A DNA stretch of 64,000 bases. It comes from Sulfuricurvum sp. (GTDB lineage: Bacteria; Campylobacterota; Campylobacteria; Campylobacterales; Sulfurimonadaceae). The notes beneath the pieces were generated by a model, which was not told the DNA's origin, ran no database searches, and saw only the letters and a list, made by a program, of their open reading frames with translations. The stretch is taken from NCBI RefSeq assembly GCF_028681615.1, contig NZ_JAQUHV010000002.1:186001-250000 (forward strand), given 5' to 3'. Positions within the stretch are counted from its first letter, which is position 1; each line of letters starts with the position of its first letter. Position numbers and translations under genes: made by a program. Below, one piece after another: positions 17,843 through 26,185 of the stretch.

Positions 17843-17893
17843 CGTATCCCATTCTCCGTTTTTTTGATTATAACAAAAATAGATAAATATATA

Positions 17894-19099
17894 TTATTCT
17901 GGAGACTTAGAAAGTGTTGCTGAAAGTGATAGGCTTGTTATGAAGATAAATAAAATAATCGGAAACTGTAAAATCCACAGCGGTTCGGCGACGCAGGCGA
18001 CGGTAAATAAGCTCAGCCCCAAAACGCTAAACTCTTTTATCTCCCGATCTTTTATGTTTAGTCGGAACAATTCGATCAAAAGCCATACCATCAGAGCAAA
18101 TCCGATCAATCCCCCCTGCGCCAGTATCATCAGATATTGGTTGTGATAGTGTATCGTGCTGCACCATTCGATGGTAGAGGGGCTAAAGCCGTGATCGTTT
18201 GCGGCCAGAGCTTTTGCCGCGGCATGTTTGTAATCTCCTATCCCCTCTCCGAGAAGGGGATGCTTTTTCAAGATATCGTAGGTAATGACCCAAAAAGCAC
18301 CGCGCAGTCCCCATGAGGTATCGAAATTACCCTCTTGGAGCTGTCGGACGTCATTGACTCCCATATCGAAGCGTTTTTGAAACAGGTCGAGCGAGGTATA
18401 CGCTCCGGCGAACACAAGGGTACTTAGCGTGGCAAAAAGTAAAAATGATTTCAACGTGAGACGGAAATGAAAGATGACCGCGACCACCATCGTGACCAAA
18501 AACGCTAGTTGTCCGGTTCTGCCGGTGGAGAGCATCAGATTGCCCGTCGAGGTGAGAAAAAAGAGGAACATCGGAAGTTTGGAACGCCACGTGTAGCGGA
18601 CGGAGAGAAGACGGCTGAGAAGGAGGATCGACGTCGTAGCCAAAAAGACGCTGTAGTGGATATGGGACATAAACGGAGATGGATAGTTTGGGCTACGGCC
18701 GTTAATCGTCCAAAGTTCGAAGAAAATACCGTAGGCGAGTATCTCGCTGATGAACATTCCCCCCAAAAATGCGGTGATAATCCGGGGAAGCCACTCTTTT
18801 TTAAGCGATACGGCTAAAATGGGAATAACGATCCAGTAGCTGTAGAGACGTATCTGCTTCAGCGCTTCGGCGGTATCGCTGGACCATAAAGCCGATGCAA
18901 ACATAAAAGCGATAAAAAGCCCCATTACCTGAACAGCCCGGCTCGATTTGAGTATTTTCCATCCGCTGCGGTAGTTTTTTCCCGCCACAAAGAGAAGGAT
19001 AAACCAGATAACAAAAAAACTGACAGCTGCACGAGAAAGTGGAAGAGTAAATGCAAAAAGAAGGGTAGAATAATAAAATATACGGTTATAAGAATTCAA
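17894..19099 (-). CDS. waaL: O-antigen ligase
   Basis: A 401-residue protein with about twelve hydrophobic segments and a large periplasmic loop near residues 250-330 holding STIHYHNQYLMILAQGG, the HxNxYL element with the catalytic His of Wzy_C/WaaL proteins. It joins polyprenyl-linked O-polysaccharide to lipid A-core on the periplasmic side. LPS context favours ligase over Wzy polymerase, and the Wzm/Wzt export route here needs no Wzy. The start is a TTG preceded by GGAG. It appears to be the first gene of the minus-strand decoration block. Confidence 0.82.
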   Translation of the reverse strand: MNSYNRIFYYSTLLFAFTLPLSRAAVSFFVIWFILLFVAGKNYRSGWKILKSSRAVQVMGLFIAFMFASALWSSDTAEALKQIRLYSYWIVIPILAVSLKKEWLPRIITAFLGGMFISEILAYGIFFELWTINGRSPNYPSPFMSHIHYSVFLATTSILLLSRLLSVRYTWRSKLPMFLFFLTSTGNLMLSTGRTGQLAFLVTMVVAVIFHFRLTLKSFLLFATLSTLVFAGAYTSLDLFQKRFDMGVNDVRQLQEGNFDTSWGLRGAFWVITYDILKKHPLLGEGIGDYKHAAAKALAANDHGFSPSTIEWCSTIHYHNQYLMILAQGGLIGFALMVWLLIELFRLNIKDREIKEFSVLGLSLFTVACVAEPLWILQFPIILFIFITSLSLSATLSKSPE

Positions 19100-19219
19100 T
19101 TTACTCCAATTCTGACAGTGTAGTAGAGTATTATAATCAAAAAGGAATAATAGGACAGTTTAAAATTTAAAAGCTTGTAAAATGTTCACTTGATAAGGGG
19201 TTTTTTAGTAAAAGCTGAC

Positions 19220-19225
19220 TATAAT
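19220..19225 (+). promoter_or_regulatory. -10 element for tRNA-Thr
   Basis: TATAAT 15 nt before the tRNA 5' end; no convincing -35 hexamer is seen. Confidence 0.6.
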
Positions 19226-19240
19226 CCTCCTCTTCAAGAA

Positions 19241-19317
19241 GCCGGCATAGCTCAGTTGGCTAGAGCAATTGATTTGTAATCAATAGGCCCGGGGTTCAAA
19301 TCCTCGTGCCGGCACCA
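19241..19317 (+). tRNA. tRNA-Thr (UGU)
   Basis: A complete cloverleaf of 77 nt with encoded CCA. The acceptor stem GCCGGCA pairs with TGCCGGC, the anticodon stem ATTGA/TCAAT encloses TTTGTAA giving anticodon TGT (Thr), and the T-arm contains GGTTCAAATCC. It sits between waaL and the second MBOAT gene. Confidence 0.95.
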
Positions 19318-19401
19318 TCAAATGTTTTGTTTATCTCTCTCAACAGAAAATCTAGAGCGTTGTTAATACAGATTGAAGTGCTCCGTATGTAAAATTTCTC
19401 C

Positions 19402-20832
19402 ATGTTGTTCAATTCATTTGATTTTATCTTTATATTTCTTCCCGTGCTCTTAGTGATCGTATATGCTCTCCGATCCTATTCATATTCGGCAACACAGATA
19501 ATAATGATCTTGGCATCGTTGGTATTCTACTCTTTACTGGATGTGCGTCATCTGGGTGTATTGATTTTTTCGGCAGCGTTTAATTATGCCATCGGCGCCG
19601 CATTGACGTACCGCATCAACGCATTAAAAAATACACAAAGCTGGCTGATCGCGGGGATCGGGTTTAATCTGGCATTGCTGGGCGGATACAAATACATCGG
19701 ATTTGCTGCGCAGCTTGCCGGTATTGATATCCCCCCGGTAGCCGCCCCTTTGGGAATCAGTTTCTTTACGTTTCACCAATTGGCCTATTTGATCGATATT
19801 CATCGGCGGCGTATCCGTCCGAGCGGTATGCGCGATTACGCCCTTTACGTAACGTTTTTCCCTCATCTGATTGCCGGTCCGATCATGCGTTACGGACAGT
19901 TTGCCCCTCAGTTAAGCCCTCCTGCGCGTACGATTGCGTATGGAGCGGGTCTCTTTTTCTTTTCCGTAGGATTGTTTAAAAAAACGGTTTTAGCCGATAC
20001 GTTTGCACCGATATCCGACCGGATATTTGCCGTTGCAGCGACATCTTCGGGGGTTGAGCGGCTTGAAGCGTGGAAAGGGGCTCTTGCGTATGCCTGGCAG
20101 ATCTATTTCGATTTTTCTGGGTATGCGGACATGGCCATCGGGTTAGGGCTTCTTTTGGGGATCGCTTTGCCGATTAATTTCGATTCACCGTACAAAGCGA
20201 CGTCGATGGCCGATTTTTGGCGCAGGTGGCACATTACCCTTTCCCAATTTTTGCGCGACTACATCTATATCCCTTTAGGGGGGAGCCGGCACGGGAAGAT
20301 ACGTCAGAGCGCAGCGCTGCTGGTGACGATGTCGTTGGCCGGATTATGGCACGGTGCGGCATGGACGTTTGTGGTGTGGGGAACGCTGCACGGAGCTTTT
20401 TTGGCTATGGTACACGGCTGGCGCTGGGGTCCAGGGCGTAGGATCATATTTCCCCGTTTAGTTTCTATTGGGATGACGTTTGCTTCCGTAACCTTGTTGT
20501 GGGTTCTTTTCCGAGCTGAAAACTGGGAAAATGCGATGCATTATTACCATGCGATGTTTGCGTATCCGGCACCGGTTTCCCTGCCTCTGAATGCAATGGA
20601 GTGGCTAAGCAATGCCGTATGGCGCGAATGGCTCTGGATCGGAGCCGGCGGATTGGTGATTTTTGCCCTGAAACCGGCCGCACACTGGGTGGGATATGAT
20701 CACGATACGCATGTAATTGAGCGTCTTGACGTGACATGGCGTCATGCGATTATATCGGGGATTTTGCTGTGGATATCGTTTAAAGCGATGAGCGGCGAGC
20801 CTTCCCGAAGTTTTGTTTATTTTGTGTTTTGA
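19402..20832 (+). CDS. MBOAT-family O-acyltransferase, second copy (AlgI-like)
   Basis: A 476-residue polytopic acyltransferase closely built like the one at 13648-15120: start MLFNSFDFIFIFLP, core ADFWRRWHITLSQFLRDYIYIPLGGS, catalytic His in AGLWHGAAWTF. The two are clearly divergent paralogues rather than a recent copy. The partner gene starts within 10 nt of its stop. Export of acetyl groups to a surface glycan is inferred from family; which polymer each pair serves cannot be seen. Confidence 0.9.
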   Translation: MLFNSFDFIFIFLPVLLVIVYALRSYSYSATQIIMILASLVFYSLLDVRHLGVLIFSAAFNYAIGAALTYRINALKNTQSWLIAGIGFNLALLGGYKYIGFAAQLAGIDIPPVAAPLGISFFTFHQLAYLIDIHRRRIRPSGMRDYALYVTFFPHLIAGPIMRYGQFAPQLSPPARTIAYGAGLFFFSVGLFKKTVLADTFAPISDRIFAVAATSSGVERLEAWKGALAYAWQIYFDFSGYADMAIGLGLLLGIALPINFDSPYKATSMADFWRRWHITLSQFLRDYIYIPLGGSRHGKIRQSAALLVTMSLAGLWHGAAWTFVVWGTLHGAFLAMVHGWRWGPGRRIIFPRLVSIGMTFASVTLLWVLFRAENWENAMHYYHAMFAYPAPVSLPLNAMEWLSNAVWREWLWIGAGGLVIFALKPAAHWVGYDHDTHVIERLDVTWRHAIISGILLWISFKAMSGEPSRSFVYFVF

Positions 20833-20841
20833 GGAATGCGG

Positions 20842-21822
20842 GTGAAAATTGTAGCGATACTTTTGGCAACGATGGGGATGATGACGTTTGGGTGGATAGC
20901 CGCCGTTTTTCTTCAAACTTCGCGTCCTACTGCATCTTCTCAGTGGATCGCCGATGCGTACGCACTTAAAACGGCGGCGGCGCAAAAAATCGAAGGAAAA
21001 AAAATAGTGATCGTCGCCGGTTCGACAGCTTTGTTCGGAATAGATTCAAAAAAATTGGAAGAGACCTATCGTCTTCCGGTCGTCAACTTCGGGGTCAATG
21101 CCGGATTGCTTCTCCCTTACGTCCTTTTGAAAAGCCAGAGCGTTTTAAAAAGAGGGGATATCGTGATTTTGCCGCTGGAGTACCATTTTTATACGTATGA
21201 TGGTATTCCCAATGCTCAAATGATCGATCAGATATGGTCGCGCGATCCCTCTTTTTTTTGGAAGCTTTCATGGAAAGAGCGTCTCAGTATGCTTTGGATG
21301 ACCCCAATATCCCGTCTGGTAGACGGATTCTTGGCACAGGGGGGATCGCCGATGATGTGCGGCCCCTACGGGTACAAAAATCTGGATGAGCGGGGAGATC
21401 AAACCCATACGTCGGAAGAAGAGGCAAAACAGTGGGCAACTGATTGGGAAGGCTTGAAAAAAGAGCTTCCCCGCCGTTACGGTGCTGTAGGCAACGTTGA
21501 TTCTTTGGGGTGGAAATGGCTGCGCCGCTATGTCGCATGGGCTGCGCAAAACGGTATTTGCCTGATTGTAACGCCATCGACGATGATGTACGACGATAGC
21601 TATTGGAAAGATCCCGAAGAACGCCGGTTTTACGAAGGGCTAAAAGCAAGAATTGAAGCACTCGGCGTTCCGTTTATCGGGAATCCTTACTCTACGATGT
21701 ACGGCAGAGAAATGTATTTTAACACCGACTTTCATTTGATCGATACCGGCAGAGAAGTATGGACACAGCAGTTGATAAATGATTTGGGATCAGATATTTC
21801 GAAATGGTGTATACATGGATGA
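20842..21822 (+). CDS. SGNH-like partner of the second MBOAT
   Basis: A 326-residue exported protein with one N-terminal signal-anchor helix. IVIVAGSTALFGID near residue 53 has the block-I Ser, and FNTDFHLIDTGRE near residue 295 has the D-x-H-L end pair, together suggesting an SGNH hydrolase fold of the AlgJ/AlgX/DltD sort. I place the start at GTG 20842, because GAGGA lies 6 nt upstream of it; the ATG at 20836 directly abuts that GAGGA. It is coupled to the MBOAT gene before it, and acetyl transfer outside the membrane is inferred. Confidence 0.62.
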   Translation: MKIVAILLATMGMMTFGWIAAVFLQTSRPTASSQWIADAYALKTAAAQKIEGKKIVIVAGSTALFGIDSKKLEETYRLPVVNFGVNAGLLLPYVLLKSQSVLKRGDIVILPLEYHFYTYDGIPNAQMIDQIWSRDPSFFWKLSWKERLSMLWMTPISRLVDGFLAQGGSPMMCGPYGYKNLDERGDQTHTSEEEAKQWATDWEGLKKELPRRYGAVGNVDSLGWKWLRRYVAWAAQNGICLIVTPSTMMYDDSYWKDPEERRFYEGLKARIEALGVPFIGNPYSTMYGREMYFNTDFHLIDTGREVWTQQLINDLGSDISKWCIHG

Positions 21823-22025
21823 ATGAATACAAAAGCTATGGGCAATGTTCTCAAGGACTGGTGTAAAAATTTTATCTTGTTATATTTGATTGTGATATTT
21901 TTTAAGAAGTGATTTCGTACTCAAACTTATCAGAATAGAAAATATTTGAATTATATGATGGATAATATAAGAGATATACCAGTTTTAGGTAATAAGAGAA
22001 ATTACACTGGTCAAAAGCTATGATC

Positions 22026-22045
22026 CATCTTCCGAGAGGAAGATG
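22026..22045 (-). terminator. Possible terminator of the 22070-22990 gene
   Basis: A perfect 8-bp stem CATCTTCC/GGAAGATG with a 4-nt loop lies 24 nt beyond the minus-strand stop. The following T content is weak, so efficiency is doubtful. The rest of 21823-22069 shows no supported gene. Confidence 0.45.
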
Positions 22046-22069
22046 ATGAATTGAATCGTACTACTACTA

Positions 22070-22990
22070 TTATGCAAATGTTTCAAATACATTTTGCGCC
22101 GGAAGAATTGTTCCCACAAGGCTTACAGCGATTGTATGATCGGTAGTGATTGCTTCAGGCTTAAACCATGAATTAGCACTAAATCCAGTATAGTTATTAT
22201 CAACGTAGACTACATATGAATTGTCATTGTTACCAATGGTTTCTCCTGAGGCTCTCATATACCAAGTGCCCCATGAGTCGTTAATAACGATAGTATGATT
22301 GTTATCGACATTCCAAGTCCCTTCCATGAATTGCGTTGGACTCATGCTTTCGTGAAGGGTTCCATTTGAATCGAAGATCATTGTCATAATATCTGCTTTT
22401 AAATCACGGGGGCCAGGAGTCCCAGTGTATGCTCCATCCGTTTGATCACCTGAAATATCATAAAGTGTTCTACCTGAAAGCCACTCTTCTGTGAAGTAAA
22501 AAGAGTTCACTGGAGTGTTCTGAATAATAGTGTCTTCTGCACTTGTGACAGATTCCTCGGAAGCATCAACATTTGCCATAACGGTGTGTGCAAATGTTGG
22601 ATCATTGAGTCCTGCATTTGCGAACGCAAGACCGATAGTGGTCTTATTGGTCAAAATTGTTGCATCCGAACCCAATGCTCCATTCGTAACTGCGAGAATA
22701 AAGTTTTGATTCGAAATGGTATGGGTATTTAATTCATTTGCCCAGTAATCGAGCCCTGCTTGATCCGGAGGACGATTGAAAAGGTTTTGATACACAGATG
22801 TTACAAATACGGTTGTTTGTGTTCCTATCGGGTAAAGATTTTGTGTTTCCGGCTGATCAAAGAAACTTTGAGAAATATCTTCTAAAGACATTCCTGAATT
22901 AACCCAGTAGTCAAGTCCGGCTGCATCCGGAGCACGGTTGAACGTAGCGACGTAAAGTTTAGCGACATTATCGAGTGTTGCAAGTGACAT
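22070..22990 (-). CDS. DUF4214 secreted protein with unknown C-terminal domain
   Basis: A 306-residue protein with no Sec signal. Two DUF4214 units occupy about 1-120 (AKLYVATFNRAPDAAGLDYWV and LFNRPPDQAGLDYWANEL), a module found in bacterial exoproteins exported by type I systems. The second half (about 155-306) is a beta-rich domain not recognised, with TWYMRASGETIG and Asn/Asp-rich loops. I start at ATG 22990, which has AAGGAAG upstream; TTG two codons earlier is unlikely. Its N-terminus is nearly the same as in the S-layer-like proteins at 37044 and 40622, so the T1SS at 46.5-52 kb is the probable exporter. Confidence 0.78.
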   Translation of the reverse strand: MSLATLDNVAKLYVATFNRAPDAAGLDYWVNSGMSLEDISQSFFDQPETQNLYPIGTQTTVFVTSVYQNLFNRPPDQAGLDYWANELNTHTISNQNFILAVTNGALGSDATILTNKTTIGLAFANAGLNDPTFAHTVMANVDASEESVTSAEDTIIQNTPVNSFYFTEEWLSGRTLYDISGDQTDGAYTGTPGPRDLKADIMTMIFDSNGTLHESMSPTQFMEGTWNVDNNHTIVINDSWGTWYMRASGETIGNNDNSYVVYVDNNYTGFSANSWFKPEAITTDHTIAVSLVGTILPAQNVFETFA

Positions 22991-23075
22991 ATACAAACTT
23001 CCTTTAACATTTAAAATATCAAAAATTTAGTGTGATAAATATAATAATTATAATTATTATAATTATTATATAAAG

Positions 23076-23096
23076 ATTCCCTCTTTAAGAGAGAAT
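23076..23096 (-). terminator. Possible terminator of the NIDO/RTX gene
   Basis: An imperfect dyad (ATTCCCTCT...GAGAGAAT, one mismatch) directly follows the minus-strand stop at 23098 and runs into a long A/T-only stretch to about 23035. It may end the upstream gene and also hold the promoter of 22070-22990. Confidence 0.4.
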
Positions 23097-23097
23097 T

Positions 23098-24609
23098 TTA
23101 GATAAGGATATATCCATCTAAAGGTACAGAAGAGAGAAATGCATCGATTGTGGAAGCTGTTTCACCTATGTATTCAGCAGAATTGGCAAAACTGACGATC
23201 ATTCCTCCGCGATTTCCGCTGACATTAATTTCGGCGAGCCAATAATCATAGCCTGCTTGATCGGCAGCGCGATGGAGAATATTCTGATAGAGGAGATTGA
23301 CAAAATCGGTATTTGAAACACTTGCGCCATACATGTTTTGAAATTCAGTTGAATCAGTAAAGGCTTGAGCGGCACCTTGGATCGTATTTCCATTTCCGCC
23401 GAAGATAGGGCTGATTAGATCATTAACCCAATATGTAAGTCCGGCTTGATCGGGATCACGTCCAAAGAGTGCGTTGTAAAAGCGTGAAAACTCTTCTTGA
23501 TTGTCACGTACTTCGACAGCATAGGGAACACTCATACTTCCATCGTCAAAACTGACATATTCTATATTAGTAAGAAGATCTTGTAATGTTCCCCTATCTA
23601 CAGTATAAGTGCCGTCACCGTTATCATGAATATTGAGAGTATTACGAATACCAGAGTATAACGCATAATCGATTCCGTCCCCTCCGTTAAGAATATTATT
23701 GCCATCCCCTCCGACAAGGTGGTCATTGCCGGCTTCTCCGTAGAGAGTATCGTCACCGGCACCGCCGCTGATATTATCATCGCCAGCTCCGGCCCATAAA
23801 ATATCATCACCACTACGTCCGTCCATAATATCGCTTCCAGATGTTCCGATAATGGTGTCGTTGGAGTTTTCTAGCCCCATTCCTGTGACACTTCCTCCAT
23901 TGACGTGATAAGTCCAAACTCCTGTCTCGTTGGTCCCAGCCAATACACTATTCTCGAGATTGAGCATAAAATTCTGATCACCCGAAAAATAAAATTCGTA
24001 GTAATTAGAGCTATCTCCTGCAGAGAAACCGGCACGTGCGACTGTTCCGCCTAGTCCTGATGTCCCGTCACTAGCATCTCCTGTCGTCCAATTGATATCT
24101 TCATAACGGAAAATAATATCAAAATTGCCATTTCCAGTAGAGATAAGCTGAAGCTGAAATGCATTGAGCTTATCTGTATTTGTATAGTAATATCCGACAT
24201 CATCCCATGTAACGGTAAATGTTCCCGTCGTTGGGTCGATATCGTACCACGTTAGATTAGAACCTTGAGAATTTCCACCTGCTGTTGGGGTGACATAGCC
24301 GTTAGGATTAGTATTGGTATATGGTGTGCGTGTATCGACATCTGCCCAAAACGGTGCAATAATCGGATAATAAAAATCCGCACCGATAGCGGAAGGTGTA
24401 AAAGAAGAAAGAGAACTTCCAAATGTAATATTGCCATTATTGTTTACATAAACACCATTCCAAGTCTGACCAAAAAAGTTGAGTCCGTTTGGAAAAATGG
24501 AAGTTAAATCGATGGGTGTGTAAAAGCTGTTTGACCCATCATCATTTCTTGCTAGAGAATTTTCTCCAAAACCGACTGCTCCTCCTAAACCATTAACTAA
24601 AGATGCCAT
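23098..24609 (-). CDS. NIDO-domain / RTX-repeat / DUF4214 exoprotein
   Basis: A 503-residue secreted protein without a Sec signal. Residues about 30-230 form a nidogen-like NIDO region (FFGQTWNGVYVNNNGNITFG, then YPIIAPFWADVDTR). Residues about 258-315 carry calcium-binding RTX nonapeptides (GGAGDDTLYG, GEAGNDHLVG, GGDGNNILNG). Residues about 370-480 contain two DUF4214 units, here at the C-terminal side rather than the N-terminal side. RTX repeats fold on calcium outside the cell and mark T1SS substrates. NIDO domains occur in adhesive proteins, so a surface adhesin is likely. It is transcribed alone, with AAGGG before the ATG. Confidence 0.8.
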   Translation of the reverse strand: MASLVNGLGGAVGFGENSLARNDDGSNSFYTPIDLTSIFPNGLNFFGQTWNGVYVNNNGNITFGSSLSSFTPSAIGADFYYPIIAPFWADVDTRTPYTNTNPNGYVTPTAGGNSQGSNLTWYDIDPTTGTFTVTWDDVGYYYTNTDKLNAFQLQLISTGNGNFDIIFRYEDINWTTGDASDGTSGLGGTVARAGFSAGDSSNYYEFYFSGDQNFMLNLENSVLAGTNETGVWTYHVNGGSVTGMGLENSNDTIIGTSGSDIMDGRSGDDILWAGAGDDNISGGAGDDTLYGEAGNDHLVGGDGNNILNGGDGIDYALYSGIRNTLNIHDNGDGTYTVDRGTLQDLLTNIEYVSFDDGSMSVPYAVEVRDNQEEFSRFYNALFGRDPDQAGLTYWVNDLISPIFGGNGNTIQGAAQAFTDSTEFQNMYGASVSNTDFVNLLYQNILHRAADQAGYDYWLAEINVSGNRGGMIVSFANSAEYIGETASTIDAFLSSVPLDGYILI

Positions 24610-24725
24610 AATAAACCCTTTTGTGTTTGAATTTCTAAATATTAATCTAAATAAACTTAAGTATCTCTATTAAAACTCATAATTTATGAACAAACTATAT
24701 ATATGGATATTTTCTAATAAACCAG

Positions 24726-24737
24726 TGCATTAATGCA
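24726..24737. promoter_or_regulatory. Perfect 12-bp palindrome upstream of the wbaP-like gene
   Basis: TGCATTAATGCA, followed by a second imperfect dyad (AGCTA...TAGCT, about 24741-24758), lies in the 256-nt divergent gap between the NIDO gene and the polysaccharide operon. It could be an operator for either direction. No regulator is assigned. Confidence 0.3.
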
Positions 24738-24818
24738 AAAAGCTATCATTAATTAGCTCATTTTTTTCTAACACTTAACATTGTTCTAAATAAGAGCTTT
24801 AACTTTTTTTGGTTATTC

Positions 24819-24824
24819 TATACT
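24819..24824 (+). promoter_or_regulatory. -10 element for the polysaccharide operon
   Basis: TATACT, 42 nt upstream of the GTG start at 24866, in an A/T-rich gap. It could drive 24866-27351 or the longer run to 36640. Confidence 0.4.
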
Positions 24825-24865
24825 TTTAATTAATGATGATGGGTGAATGAGGAGGAATATACACA

Positions 24866-26185
24866 GTGAAAGAGATGCTTGCAAAAGCTATTTTGATATT
24901 CTCTGACATTATAATGATTCTATTAGCGATTTTTGTTTCGTACGGATTACGAGATTGGTTCGATGGCACGTTTCTTCCAAAAATGACTGAACCTTTACGC
25001 TTTTACAGTACGATGTTGTTACTTCATACAATAACTTTAAGCATTTTCTTTTTAGAAGGGATTTATATGAAGCGGTACGATTTTTGGCAGGAATATAAAC
25101 GTGTCGTACGTGCTCTACTGATTGCTTGTGTTGTGATTTTTGCCGTTTTGGCGTTGAGCAAAGAAATACAAACTTATTCGCGGTTTATCTTGTTGTCCTC
25201 GTTTGCTTTGTTATTTATTCTTATGCCGTTCGAAAAATATATTTTAAAACGCTGGCTCTACCGGATGAAAATTTGGGGGCGCGAAGCGCTTGTGTTGGGT
25301 GATGATCCTTTTTTTGAGAAGGAAGTTTTTGGAAATCCGTATCTGGGATATATCCGTTCGGATAGTCATCCCGCTAAAACTCTTTTTATCGCTTCTAACC
25401 ATCAAAGTGCCGACGAGATAGAGATGATTTTAGACGATACTGTTAAACATAAGCAAGAGGTTATTTTTATCCCGCTGATCAAAAGTTACGATTTTTCCGA
25501 CTCATATATAATCCATCTTTTTAATGCCCGTACTAATTTGATTGTTTTGGAAAATAAACTCCTTAGCCGAGTAAATCAACTACTCAAAGGGTTCTCTGAT
25601 TATCTTTTGACACTGCTTCTTTTCCCATTTGCTTTTCTCTTGATAAGTGCCATCTCCGTATTGATCAAATATCAGGAACCGCATTCACCAATTTTCTTTC
25701 GGCAGCCCAGAATGGGTAAAGATGCCAAATCGTTTGTTTGCTATAAATTTCGTTCCATGCACCATGATGCCGATGCCCTTTTGGACGAGTACCTTGTGAC
25801 GCATCCTGAAGAGGTTGATAATTACGAGAAGTACCACAAATACGAAAACGATCCCCGTGTCACCCCTATTGGACGGTTTTTACGTAAAACCTCTTTGGAC
25901 GAATTACCGCAGATTCTCAATGTTATCCGAGGAGAGATGAGTCTCATTGGCCCCAGACCTTATATGTTTGAAGAGGAAGAAAAAATCGGTGAAAAGACAT
26001 CGATGATTTTGGCCGTAAAACCGGGGATCACAGGGATGTGGCAGGTTTTGGGACGAAGTGATATCGATTTTAAGAGCCGTGTGACTCTTGATGTCTGGTA
26101 TGTACGTAACTGGAGCCTGTGGACCGATTTCGTTATTTTAGTCAAAACGATTAAAGTGGTACTACAACGCGAAGGGGCGATTTAA
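24866..26185 (+). CDS. Polyprenyl-phosphate sugar-1-phosphate transferase (WbaP/WcaJ type)
   Basis: A 439-residue initiating enzyme of surface polysaccharide synthesis. Four N-terminal membrane helices (about 1-125) are followed by a Rossmann-like region, a further hydrophobic stretch near 255, and the catalytic PglC-like domain. That domain shows PIFFRQPRMGKDAKSF, CYKFRSMH, TSLDELPQILNVI and MSLIGPRPYM. It puts a sugar-1-phosphate (often galactose or glucose) on undecaprenyl phosphate at the cytoplasmic face. The start is a GTG preceded by GAGGAGG. It overlaps the next gene by 1 nt (TAATG) and probably primes the polymer made by the genes downstream. Confidence 0.92.
   Translation: MKEMLAKAILIFSDIIMILLAIFVSYGLRDWFDGTFLPKMTEPLRFYSTMLLLHTITLSIFFLEGIYMKRYDFWQEYKRVVRALLIACVVIFAVLALSKEIQTYSRFILLSSFALLFILMPFEKYILKRWLYRMKIWGREALVLGDDPFFEKEVFGNPYLGYIRSDSHPAKTLFIASNHQSADEIEMILDDTVKHKQEVIFIPLIKSYDFSDSYIIHLFNARTNLIVLENKLLSRVNQLLKGFSDYLLTLLLFPFAFLLISAISVLIKYQEPHSPIFFRQPRMGKDAKSFVCYKFRSMHHDADALLDEYLVTHPEEVDNYEKYHKYENDPRVTPIGRFLRKTSLDELPQILNVIRGEMSLIGPRPYMFEEEEKIGEKTSMILAVKPGITGMWQVLGRSDIDFKSRVTLDVWYVRNWSLWTDFVILVKTIKVVLQREGAI

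Noticed and set aside
21823-21912. 29-residue hydrophobic mini-ORF right after the second SGNH-like gene
   Set aside because: It starts beside the stop codon but lacks a Shine-Dalgarno and has no recognisable relative; too weak to call.
23035-23072. A/T-only near-palindromic stretch between the two minus-strand exoprotein genes
   Set aside because: Simple A/T repeat probably reflecting promoter/terminator composition; no evidence for an origin or binding site.
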